A DNA stretch of 64,000 nucleotides from RBG-16-66-20 sp035308765 (GTDB taxonomy: Bacteria > Pseudomonadota > Gammaproteobacteria > Burkholderiales > SG8-39), in contig DATGGA010000012.1 of NCBI GenBank assembly GCA_035308765.1, positions 42,621-106,620 of the forward strand, written 5' to 3'. Both the position numbers and the translations under genes were made by a program. Under the pieces are notes generated by a model, which ran no database searches, was not told the origin of the DNA, and saw only the letters and a program-made list of their open reading frames with translations. Below are positions 43,012 through 50,595 of the stretch, piece by piece (the first letter of the stretch is position 1; the number at the start of each line of letters is the position of its first letter).

Positions 43012-43449
43012 GTGGCGGAAAACGAGTTCAATTCGGCGGTGTTCCTGCTCCCGGTGCAGCTGCGCTGGGGCGAATGCGACCCGGCGGGCATCATCTTCTA
43101 TCCGACCTACTTCCTGTGGTTCGACGCCGCGGCCTGGAACATGTTCGCGCAGGTCGGTTACCACGCGAAGCGCATGCGCGCAGAGCGCTTGGCGATGCCG
43201 CTGGTCGCGGCCGGCTGCGAGTTCAAGCATCCGGCCGAGCAGGAAGACCGCTGCGAAGTGCGTTCGCGCATCGCGCGCTGGGGCGGCAAATCCTTCGTTG
43301 TCAATCACGAGGTGGTGCGCAAGGACGGCATCCTGCTCGCGGCCGGCTCGGAGACGCGGGTATGGGGGCGCTACGAAAACGGCCCAGGGACGCCACTCAA
43401 GGGCCAGCCGATCGGCGAGGAACTCAAAGCCTTGTTCAGGGCCCGATAA
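43012..43449 (+). CDS. 4-hydroxybenzoyl-CoA thioesterase-family protein
   Basis: Hotdog-fold thioesterase of 145 residues. The family signature LRWGECDPAGIIFYPTYFLWFD is present, with the Asp of ECDPAGI in the position of the catalytic Asp of Pseudomonas 4-hydroxybenzoyl-CoA thioesterase. It would release free 4-hydroxybenzoate (or vanillate) from its CoA ester, the step before PobA. GTG 43012 is the longer start; GTG 43039 is an alternative that keeps the signature. Divergent from pobA; its 3' end overlaps pcaC by 14 bases. Confidence 0.85.
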   Translation: MAENEFNSAVFLLPVQLRWGECDPAGIIFYPTYFLWFDAAAWNMFAQVGYHAKRMRAERLAMPLVAAGCEFKHPAEQEDRCEVRSRIARWGGKSFVVNHEVVRKDGILLAAGSETRVWGRYENGPGTPLKGQPIGEELKALFRAR

Positions 43450-43819
43450 ACTTTTTCGCGTGGCCGAACGCGGAGTTGGCCGCGGGCACGCCGCAGTAGA
43501 TCGCCGCGAGCATCAACATTTCCTTCAGCTCAGCCTGCGAAAGTTCGCGCTCGAGACCGGCGCGCACGTGCAGCTCGAATTCTTCCCAGCTCTTCATCGC
43601 GACCATCATCGCGAGCACCAGCAGGCGGCGCGTACGGTCGTCGAACGCGGGGCGCGTCCACAGTTCCCCCCAGACGTAGCGCGTGATCAGCGACTGGAAT
43701 TCGTCGGTGAACGGGTGCTTGTTCTTCAGCCGCGCCGCCACGTATTTCACCCCCAGCACTTCCTTGCGCCGCTTTAGGCCGCGGGCATAGCGCTGTTTCT
43801 CGGTCTTGATGGTTGCCAT
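43436..43819 (-). CDS. pcaC: Carboxymuconolactone decarboxylase-family protein (PcaC-like)
   Basis: Small protein of 127 residues in the CMD family: RRKEVLGVKYVAARLKNK near the N-terminus and the core RRLLVLAMMVAMKSWEEFELHVRAGLERELSQAELKEMLMLAAIYCGVPAANSAFGHAKK, which contains the conserved Glu, Cys and His. In the protocatechuate ortho pathway this enzyme converts gamma-carboxymuconolactone to beta-ketoadipate enol-lactone. It is the last gene of the large operon, 10 bases after pcaB, which strengthens the assignment. Some CMD proteins are peroxidases, so it is probable rather than certain. Confidence 0.8.
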   Translation of the reverse strand: MATIKTEKQRYARGLKRRKEVLGVKYVAARLKNKHPFTDEFQSLITRYVWGELWTRPAFDDRTRRLLVLAMMVAMKSWEEFELHVRAGLERELSQAELKEMLMLAAIYCGVPAANSAFGHAKKFIGP

Positions 43820-43828
43820 GGGTTTCCT

Positions 43829-45175
43829 TCAGGTCTGGATGGATTTCGACCACTCGGCCAGCGCGCGCTCGATCATGGCTGCCGACGAGCCGTAGCAGCT
43901 TTGCGGGTCGAACAGCGCATCGAACGCCTTGGTGTCGATGGACTTGCCTGCCGGGTCCGCGCGCAGCGCCTCGGCGAGCGTCTTGCCTTCGCGCAGCGCC
44001 GTCTCGCACAGTTTCTCGGTCAGGGAATGCGCGGCCTGCTTGCCGAGCGTGCGCGACAAGTGCACCGAAACGTTCTCGGAGTACACCAGTCCGCGCGAGC
44101 GTTCGAGATTCGCGCGCATTGCCGCAGCGTCCACCTGCAGACCTTCGAGCACTTCTGCCATTGCGGCAAGTGCGCTGGCTGCGCTGCACAGCAGGTCGCG
44201 CAACGTGAACCACTGGCTCTGCCACTGGCCGATGCCGCGCTCGTGTTCGGGAGAAAGCTGCGCGAGCAGCGTGGCGGCGAGGCCCGGCGCGCGCTGCGCC
44301 GCTTCCAGCGCGGCAAGGCAGCCGATCGGGTTGCGCTTGTGCGGCATGGCGGAAGAGCCGCCGCGGCCCGCGCCCGCGGGCTCGGCGGCCTCGCCCACTT
44401 CCGGCTGCATCAGCAGCGATACGTCGCGCCCGATCTTGCCGGCGGCCCCGGCGAGCATCGCGGCTTCCGCGCCCAGCCGCGCGAAGCTGTCGCGCGTGCT
44501 GTGCCAGGTTACGGGGGAGCGCGGTAGTCCGAGTTCCGCGGCGAGCGCGTCGGCAATGTCGTCGCCTTTTCCGGCGTAAGCCGACAGTGTTCCTGCCGCG
44601 CCACCGAACTGCAGCACGCAGGCTTTGCTTGCGGCGGCGCGAAAGTGTGCATGCGAGCGCGCCAGCATCGACAGCCAGACCGCCGCCTTCCAGCCGAACG
44701 GAACAGGCACCGCGGGCTGCAGCAGCGTGCGCGCCGCCGTAGGCGTCAGCGCATGGCGCCTGGCAAGCGCCGCAGCGGCGTCGCCGAGTCGTCGGGAAAG
44801 CGCAAGCGCACGCGCCGATCCGGCGACCAGGCACAGCACGACACCGGTATCGATCGCGTCCTGGCTGGTGGCGCCGAAGTGCACGTAGCGCGCCGCGTCG
44901 GCCGATTTGCGGGCAACCTGCGAAGTGAGCTCCTTGACGAAGGGAATCGCCAGCGTGCTTGCGCGCCGGGCCGCAGGTGCGAGCGCGGCGGCATCGAACA
45001 TTGCGCTGGCGGCGACCTCGGCAATCGCCCGGGCCGCGGCGTCGGGTACGACGCCGGCGCGGGCGGACGCAAGCGCCAGTGCGCCTTCGAAGCGCGCCAT
45101 GGCCGAGAGCAGGTTTGCGTCGGACAGCGCCTCGGCGCAGGCGTCGTCCCAGAAGGCGTACTGCAGCGCCGACAT
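43829..45175 (-). CDS. pcaB: 3-carboxy-cis,cis-muconate cycloisomerase
   Basis: Enzyme of 448 residues in the fumarase/aspartase superfamily that makes gamma-carboxymuconolactone. The signature is GRGGSSAMPHKRNPIG (SSxMPxKxNP), followed by a helical core, and the N-terminal HFGATSQDAIDTG region contributes the active site. ATG 45175 is used (MSALQYAFWDDACAEALSDA); the frame extends upstream only into the MetE-like gene. It lies 24 bases after that gene's stop and 10 before pcaC, so the order pcaH-pcaG-FAD-MetE-pcaB-pcaC is transcribed together. Confidence 0.93.
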   Translation of the reverse strand: MSALQYAFWDDACAEALSDANLLSAMARFEGALALASARAGVVPDAAARAIAEVAASAMFDAAALAPAARRASTLAIPFVKELTSQVARKSADAARYVHFGATSQDAIDTGVVLCLVAGSARALALSRRLGDAAAALARRHALTPTAARTLLQPAVPVPFGWKAAVWLSMLARSHAHFRAAASKACVLQFGGAAGTLSAYAGKGDDIADALAAELGLPRSPVTWHSTRDSFARLGAEAAMLAGAAGKIGRDVSLLMQPEVGEAAEPAGAGRGGSSAMPHKRNPIGCLAALEAAQRAPGLAATLLAQLSPEHERGIGQWQSQWFTLRDLLCSAASALAAMAEVLEGLQVDAAAMRANLERSRGLVYSENVSVHLSRTLGKQAAHSLTEKLCETALREGKTLAEALRADPAGKSIDTKAFDALFDPQSCYGSSAAMIERALAEWSKSIQT

Positions 45176-45198
45176 GGCGGTGCGGCCGGAACCGGCCG

Positions 45199-46314
45199 TT
45201 AGGCCGATCCCCAGACTTCGTCGGCAGTTTCGATCACCAGGCGCAGCTTCGCCCGCTGGGCTTCGACGGCGATTTTGTTGCCATGCACGGTGCTGGAGAA
45301 GCCGCACTGGGGGCTCAGGGCCAGCTGCTCAAGTGGCACGTATTTCGCCGCCGCGTCGATGCGCCGCTTGAGGTCGTCCTTCTTCTCCAGATCGCCCAGC
45401 TTGGTGGTGACCAGCCCCAGCACCACGATCTTCCCCTTGGGCAGGAAGCGCATCGGCTTGAAGTCGCCCGAGCGCGCGTCGTCGTATTCGAGGAAGTAGG
45501 CGTCGACGTTCATCTCCGAGAGCAGCGCCTCGGCCACCGGCTCATAGCCGCCCTGCGCCGCCCAGGTGCTCTGGAAATTGCCGCGGCACAGGTGGACCGC
45601 GAGCGTCATGCCAGCGGGCTTCCTCGCTACCACGCGGTTGATGAACTTCGCATAGCGGTGCGGCAGCTCGTTCGGGTCGTCGCCGCGCGCGCGTGCTGCA
45701 TCACGCATCTTGTCGTCGCACAGGTAGGCGAGGTTGGTGTCGTCCATCTGCACGTAGGTGCAGCCGGCTTTCGACAGCGATTGCAGCTCGTCGCCGTAGG
45801 CCTTGGCGACGTCTTCGTAGAAATCCGGCTCGAGTTCCGGATAGTGCTGCTTGCTGATGCCGGCGCGCCCGCCGCGGAAATGCAGCATCGTCGGCGAAGG
45901 GATCGTGACTTTCGGCGTGCGCGTGGTGCGGGACTTCAGGTACTGGAAGTCCGCGAGCTGGATGTCCTTGGTGTGGCGCACCTTGTCCACCACGCGCATC
46001 ACGGGCGGCGCGAGTTCCTCGCTGCCATCCGGCCGCTTGATCATCACCGGGATGTCGGTCTTCACCCCGCCGATCTGTTCCAGAAAGTCGATGTGGAAAT
46101 AGGTGCGGCGGAATTCGCCGTCGGTGATGCTCTGCAGGCCGGTGTCCTCCTGGAATTTCACGATCTCGGCGATCGCCGTGTCCTCGACCTTGCGCAATTC
46201 GGCGGCGCTGATATTGCCGCGCGCCTTCTTCTCGCGTGCGTCGAGCAGGTATTTGGGCCGCAGGAAACTGCCGACGTGGTCGGCGCGGAACGGAGGCTTG
46301 GCGCGTTGCGACAT
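45199..46314 (-). CDS. MetE-like (cobalamin-independent) methyltransferase, short form
   Basis: Protein of 371 residues matching only the C-terminal catalytic barrel of MetE (5-methyltetrahydropteroyltriglutamate-homocysteine methyltransferase). The zinc ligands are present: His241 and Cys243 (HLCRGN), Glu276 (YFLEYDD) and Cys337 (SPQCGF). The start RADHVGSFLRPKYLL and the segment CTYVQMDDTNLAYL also fit. There is no N-terminal MetE half. It may transfer a methyl group, possibly one released from a methoxylated aromatic acid, but the acceptor is unknown. ATG 46314 is used. It sits in the pca operon between the FAD oxidoreductase and pcaB. Confidence 0.87.
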   Translation of the reverse strand: MSQRAKPPFRADHVGSFLRPKYLLDAREKKARGNISAAELRKVEDTAIAEIVKFQEDTGLQSITDGEFRRTYFHIDFLEQIGGVKTDIPVMIKRPDGSEELAPPVMRVVDKVRHTKDIQLADFQYLKSRTTRTPKVTIPSPTMLHFRGGRAGISKQHYPELEPDFYEDVAKAYGDELQSLSKAGCTYVQMDDTNLAYLCDDKMRDAARARGDDPNELPHRYAKFINRVVARKPAGMTLAVHLCRGNFQSTWAAQGGYEPVAEALLSEMNVDAYFLEYDDARSGDFKPMRFLPKGKIVVLGLVTTKLGDLEKKDDLKRRIDAAAKYVPLEQLALSPQCGFSSTVHGNKIAVEAQRAKLRLVIETADEVWGSA

Positions 46315-46391
46315 GAGGTTCCTAGGCTGGCGAAAGGAGTGAATTGTAATGAACTGTGCAGCCTGGGACCGATGGGACATAGCCCACCCCA

Positions 46392-47825
46392 TCATGCGCT
46401 CGCTGCGACCTTCCGCGCGCGCGGGCGGAGGTACGCGCCCTGCGCGATCAGCGCCGACTGCAGTTCGTTCATATCTACCTTGCGTGGTTCAATGCCGCGG
46501 TTCGCCGCCAGCGCCGCGGCCACGCCGGCGGCGTGGCCGGTAATCCAGCACTGCGGGATTTCGCGCATGAAACCGTGCGAATTCGGGTCGCAGGCGATGT
46601 GCCTGCCGCAGGCGAGCAGGCCGTCCAGCGCCGCAGGCACCAGGCTGCCGTAGGGAATGGAAATATTAGGAAATTTGGGCGACACGCTGGGCGTGACGCC
46701 GATTTCGTCGTCCAGGATCTGCCCGGTCGGCCAGTGCGCACGCAGCATCTTGGCGACGCCCGACAGCCGGCGCGCGTGGCGCACGCCGAGCTGCGGCGCG
46801 CTCAGGAACAGGAAGGCATTCTCGAAGCCGGGCGCGTAGGCCCGGTAGTAGTCCAAGTGCTGCGCCATAAGGCGATGCGAGCGGATTTCGACTTCGGTCT
46901 GGTCGTCCACGTCCAGCGCCGAAAAGCCGGATTGGCGCGGACCCATGAACAGCGCAATGTCGTTGCGCCAGGAAACGAACGGGCGCTCGAAGGCGCGCAG
47001 TTGCTCGCGGCCGCGCGCCATGAACTGCGTGAATTGTTCCGGCAGCCCGGCGCGGAATTCGATCCACCGGTCCATGTCGACGCCGCCGAACAGCCAGGCA
47101 GTATTCATGCAGTGGTGGATGTCGGCCGCTTCGATGTCGGATTCGTAGGCCGCGCCGGCGCGGGCAAACAGGTCACCATCGCCCGTCGCATCCACCACCA
47201 CCTTGGCGCGCACCGCCTGACGGCCGGCTTTGCTCTCGAACAGGGCGCCGCGCACCTTGCCTTCTTCCAGCAACGGCAGCGCGGCCCAGGAATGAAACAC
47301 TAGGTGCGCCTTCTTCTCCAGCACGAGATCCTGCGACGCGAGCTTGAGCCGCTCCGGATCCACGGTCGGCGACCAGGTGACGATGCCGTGGAATGCGGCG
47401 GTGCGCTGCGACCAGTGCGCGGCTGACGCGGCATCTCGCGAGCCCCAATCCTCTCGTGCCGGGCCCGCGACGGCTTCGCGCGGCAAGCGATCCATGATTT
47501 CCTCGGCGAAGCCGCGGATCACCAGCTTGCCGCTCCAGTCAGTCATGCGGTCGATCCAGATCACCAGGCCGCCGGTCGAGAGGCCGCCCAGGTGGTTGTA
47601 GCGCTCGAGGAGCACCACCTCGGCGCCCAGGCGCGCCGCGGCAACCGCAGCAGCAGTGCCCGAGGGCCCGCCGCCGACCACCAGCACGTCGCACTCGCGG
47701 TAGACCGGAATGTCCCGAGCCGGCTCGCGCAGCGTGCCCAAATCCTTCCGTTCGGTCCGCGTGCGCTGGCCCTCGAAGATTTCCGAGACCAGCAACCGCT
47801 CGTCGGTGGGCTTGCCTGCGATCAT
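46392..47825 (-). CDS. FAD-dependent oxidoreductase, unknown substrate
   Basis: Flavoprotein of 477 residues of the FAD_oxidored type. The dinucleotide motif CDVLVVGGGPSGTAAAVAAARLGAEVVLLERYNHLGGLSTGG lies at about 50-90, then DATGDGDLFARAGA, and a C-terminal flavin block IACDPNSHGFMREIPQCWITGHAAGVAAALA. The substrate cannot be read from the sequence. ATG 47825 begins MIAGKPTDERLLV; the frame extends upstream only into pcaG. It lies 5 bases after pcaG and 77 bases before the MetE-like gene, inside the ferulate/protocatechuate operon. Confidence 0.85.
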   Translation of the reverse strand: MIAGKPTDERLLVSEIFEGQRTRTERKDLGTLREPARDIPVYRECDVLVVGGGPSGTAAAVAAARLGAEVVLLERYNHLGGLSTGGLVIWIDRMTDWSGKLVIRGFAEEIMDRLPREAVAGPAREDWGSRDAASAAHWSQRTAAFHGIVTWSPTVDPERLKLASQDLVLEKKAHLVFHSWAALPLLEEGKVRGALFESKAGRQAVRAKVVVDATGDGDLFARAGAAYESDIEAADIHHCMNTAWLFGGVDMDRWIEFRAGLPEQFTQFMARGREQLRAFERPFVSWRNDIALFMGPRQSGFSALDVDDQTEVEIRSHRLMAQHLDYYRAYAPGFENAFLFLSAPQLGVRHARRLSGVAKMLRAHWPTGQILDDEIGVTPSVSPKFPNISIPYGSLVPAALDGLLACGRHIACDPNSHGFMREIPQCWITGHAAGVAAALAANRGIEPRKVDMNELQSALIAQGAYLRPRARKVAASA

Positions 47826-47830
47826 GTGAT

Positions 47831-48367
47831 TCAGCAGTCGAAGAAAACCGTCTCGTCCTTGCCCTGCAGGATCACGTTCCACTCGAACGCGCCGGATTTT
47901 CCCGCCCCTTTTGCGGTCAGCGTGACACGCCGTTCGGCCGGCACCAGCGCGAGCACTGGGTCCTCGGCGTTGGCCGGATCGTCCGGAAAATAGATGCGCG
48001 ATACCAGCTGCTTTAGCTGGCCGCGCATGAAAATGTTGGCCGCGATGTGCGGCGCCTGGAGTTTCCCCCCCGGCCCCGGCACACGGCCGGGCTTGATGGT
48101 CTGGAAGCGGAACATGCCATTGTCGTCGGTGGGCGAGCGGCCAAAGCCGCGAAAATCCTTGCCGCCGTATTTGCCGGCGGCGCTTGCCTGCCAGATCTCG
48201 ACCATGGCGTCGTTTACCGGCTTGCCATCGCCGTCGACGACGCGTCCCTCGATCGAGATGCGCTCACCGGCGACGCCCGCCGGCGCCAGGTTCTCGATGG
48301 TCATCGGCGTCAGGCCGATATGCAGGTACGGGCCGACAGTCTGCGAGGTAGTCGCCTGAAGGCTCAT
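47831..48367 (-). CDS. pcaG: Protocatechuate 3,4-dioxygenase alpha subunit
   Basis: Alpha subunit (178 residues) of the intradiol ring-cleavage dioxygenase that opens protocatechuate to 3-carboxy-cis,cis-muconate. It shares the beta-barrel fold of PcaH (ISIEGRVVDGDGKPVNDAMVEIWQASAAGKYGGKDFRGFGRSPTDDNGMFRFQTIKPG) but lacks the iron ligands, as alpha subunits do. ATG 48367 overlaps the pcaH stop by four bases. It is followed 5 bases later by the FAD oxidoreductase. Confidence 0.93.
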   Translation of the reverse strand: MSLQATTSQTVGPYLHIGLTPMTIENLAPAGVAGERISIEGRVVDGDGKPVNDAMVEIWQASAAGKYGGKDFRGFGRSPTDDNGMFRFQTIKPGRVPGPGGKLQAPHIAANIFMRGQLKQLVSRIYFPDDPANAEDPVLALVPAERRVTLTAKGAGKSGAFEWNVILQGKDETVFFDC

Positions 48368-49074
48368 GATTTCCTCTCCATCGGAGTCTCGTCGGGACCG
48401 CGCAGCACGATGTCGAAGCGGTAGCCGAGCGCAATTTCCGGAATCGTGGTTTCCCAATCGAGAGCGGAGATCAGTCGGTTGCGCGCCCTTTCATCCGGCA
48501 CGCAGTTGAACATCGGGTCGAAAGGCAGCAGCGGGTCGCCCGGGAAATACATCTGCGTCACGAGGCGCGTCGCGAACGCGGGCCCGAACAGTGAAAAGTG
48601 GATATGCGCCGGGCGCCAGGCGTTGAAGTGGTTGCGCCAGGGGTACTCGCCCGGCTTGATGGTCACGAAGCGGTAGTGGCCGTGCTCGTCGGTAAGCGCG
48701 CGGCCGGCGCCCGTGAAATTCGGATCGGTGGGCGCGTCGTGCTGGTCCGCCCGGTGCGGGTAGCGCCCGGCGGAATTCGCCTGCCAAACCTCGACCAACG
48801 TGTGCGGCACCGGCTTGCCGTTTTCGTCCAGCACCCGGCCGCTCACGATGATGCGCTCGCCGATCGGATCGCCTGCATGCTGCTTGGTGAGATCGCTGTC
48901 GGTGGCCTTGACCTCGTCGTGGCCGAATACCGGTCCGGTGAGCTCGGTGAGGGTATGCGGCAGGATCACCAGCGGTCTGGTCGGCGCGCGCTTGATGGTC
49001 GAGACGTATTTCGGAAACAGGTAATCCGGCTGGGTGCCGGGAGACGGCCGGCGGTAGCCGGTGATTTCGGACAT
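48364..49074 (-). CDS. pcaH: Protocatechuate 3,4-dioxygenase beta subunit
   Basis: Iron-bearing beta subunit (236 residues). The four Fe(III) ligands are visible: Tyr105 (GRYPH), Tyr144 (GEYPW), His157 and His159 (RPAHIHF). The body has VSGRVLDENGKPVPHTLVEVWQANSAGRYPH, typical of PcaH. ATG 49074 is used; the frame continues upstream into the GST gene. It lies 16 bases after the GST stop and overlaps pcaG by ATGA. Adjacent pobA, pcaB and pcaC complete the ring-cleavage segment. Confidence 0.95.
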   Translation of the reverse strand: MSEITGYRRPSPGTQPDYLFPKYVSTIKRAPTRPLVILPHTLTELTGPVFGHDEVKATDSDLTKQHAGDPIGERIIVSGRVLDENGKPVPHTLVEVWQANSAGRYPHRADQHDAPTDPNFTGAGRALTDEHGHYRFVTIKPGEYPWRNHFNAWRPAHIHFSLFGPAFATRLVTQMYFPGDPLLPFDPMFNCVPDERARNRLISALDWETTIPEIALGYRFDIVLRGPDETPMERKS

Positions 49075-49090
49075 GGCGTGGATCTCCTCG

Positions 49091-49732
49091 CTACTTTTCC
49101 GCATCGGGCTGCTTTGAAGGCTGCGCACGGTCGAAAGCATCCAGTTTCATGCATTCGGCGAATACCCGCATTGTCGCCGGATACGGTGCGGTGTCGCACT
49201 GGTAGCGCTGCGCGTTGAAAACCTGCGGCACCAGGCAGCAGTCAGCCATGGTCGGCGCATCGCCGTAACAGAACGTTCCCGTTGTTTTGCCGTTCTTCAG
49301 GTCGGCTTCGAATTTCGCCAGACCGTCGCCGATCCAGTGCCGGTACCAGGCATTGACGCCGTCCTCGTTTTGTCCGAGCGTTCTTTTCAGGTGTTGCAGC
49401 ACGCGCAGGTTGTTGACCGGGTGGATTTCACTCGAGATCAGCATCGAGAGCGATCGGACGCGGGCTCGCCCGAGGGGGTCCAGCGGCAGCAGCGGCGGCT
49501 TGGGGTGCGTTTCGTCCAGGTATTCCATGATCGCGAGCGACTGCGTGATGCGCTTGCCGTCGACCTCGAGCGTCGGCACTAGGGCCTGCGGATTGATCGC
49601 GCCGTAGCCAGCGCCGCGGTGCTCGCCTTTGGCCAGATGCACGAAGGCCGGCTCGTAAACGAGGCCCTTGAGGTTGAGGGCGATGCGCACGCGGAACGCG
49701 GCCGAGCTGCGGAAATAGGTGTACAGCTTCAT
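49091..49732 (-). CDS. Zeta-class glutathione S-transferase (maleylacetoacetate isomerase-like)
   Basis: Protein of 213 residues with the zeta GST signature near the N-terminus (MKLYTYFRSSAAFRVRIALNLK), where SSAAFRVRIAL carries the catalytic serines, and GAPTMADCCLVPQVFNAQRYQCD-type sequence in the C-terminal domain. Zeta GSTs isomerise maleylacetoacetate or maleylpyruvate. Here it sits inside an operon for ferulate and protocatechuate, whose known pathway does not need such an isomerase, so the substrate may be different. It overlaps the amidohydrolase stop by four bases. Confidence 0.85.
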   Translation of the reverse strand: MKLYTYFRSSAAFRVRIALNLKGLVYEPAFVHLAKGEHRGAGYGAINPQALVPTLEVDGKRITQSLAIMEYLDETHPKPPLLPLDPLGRARVRSLSMLISSEIHPVNNLRVLQHLKRTLGQNEDGVNAWYRHWIGDGLAKFEADLKNGKTTGTFCYGDAPTMADCCLVPQVFNAQRYQCDTAPYPATMRVFAECMKLDAFDRAQPSKQPDAEK

Positions 49733-50595
49733 TTCAATCCCAGGAGTTTCACCGCATTTTCCTTCAGGATCAACGGCCGCACCTCGGGCTTGATCGGCAG
49801 TTTCTCGAATTCGGCGAGCCAGCGGTCCGGCTGGATGACCGGGTTGTCGCTGCCGAAGAGCACGCGGTCCTTGAGGAGGGTGTTGGCGTACTGCACCAGC
49901 TTGGGCTCGAAATATTTCGGCGACCAGCCAGACAGGTCGATGTAGACGTTCGGCTTGTGCAAGGCTACCGACAGCGCCTCGTCCTGCCAGGGCACGGAAG
50001 GGTGCGCCATGACGATCGGCATCTCCGGAAAATCCGCCGCGACGTCGTCCAGGTGGATCGGATTGGCGTACTTGATCCGCAGGCCCCCGCCGCCGGGCAT
50101 GCCCGCGCCGATGCCGGTCTGACCGGTATGAAACAGCGCCGGCAACTTCGCTTCCGCAATGACCTCGTAGAGCGGATAGACGTCGTGGTCGTCGGGAAAG
50201 AAACCCTGGATGATCGGATGAAATTTGAAGCCGCGCACGCCAAAGTCCCTGATCAGGCGCCTCGCCTCGCGCACGCCCATCTTGCCGCGTGCCGGATCGA
50301 TGCTGGCGAACGGAATCGCGATGTCGGAATGCTCGTGCGCTGATTCCGCTACCTCTTCGTTCGAGATGCGCTGGATCCCCATGCCGCGTTCATGGTCCAC
50401 CGTGAACACCACGAAGGCGATTTTCCGTTCGCGGTAGTAAGCCGCCATCTGCGCGATGGTCGGATGCTGGACCTTGTACCGAAAGTAGCGCCCGCGCGCT
50501 TCCAGCGCTTCCTTCTCTGCCGCGTCGGGCAGCATTCGGGTCGACGTTTCCGCATGCGTGTGGACGTCGATCGCAACGAGGTTCCGGATGTTCAT
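49729..50595 (-). CDS. Amidohydrolase family protein (possibly aromatic beta-ketoacyl-CoA hydrolase)
   Basis: TIM-barrel metal-dependent hydrolase of 288 residues. The N-terminal metal motif is AIDVHTHAE, then FKFHPIIQGFFPDD, HTGQTGIG, MAHPSVPWQ and the C-terminal LFGSDNPVIQPDRW, giving the His, His and Asp ligands of the family. In ferulate and p-coumarate clusters such proteins are sometimes the hydrolase that cleaves the beta-ketoacyl-CoA intermediate (the CouO type). That role fits its place between feruloyl-CoA synthase and the ring genes but is an inference. It overlaps both neighbours by four bases. Confidence 0.82.
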   Translation of the reverse strand: MNIRNLVAIDVHTHAETSTRMLPDAAEKEALEARGRYFRYKVQHPTIAQMAAYYRERKIAFVVFTVDHERGMGIQRISNEEVAESAHEHSDIAIPFASIDPARGKMGVREARRLIRDFGVRGFKFHPIIQGFFPDDHDVYPLYEVIAEAKLPALFHTGQTGIGAGMPGGGGLRIKYANPIHLDDVAADFPEMPIVMAHPSVPWQDEALSVALHKPNVYIDLSGWSPKYFEPKLVQYANTLLKDRVLFGSDNPVIQPDRWLAEFEKLPIKPEVRPLILKENAVKLLGLK

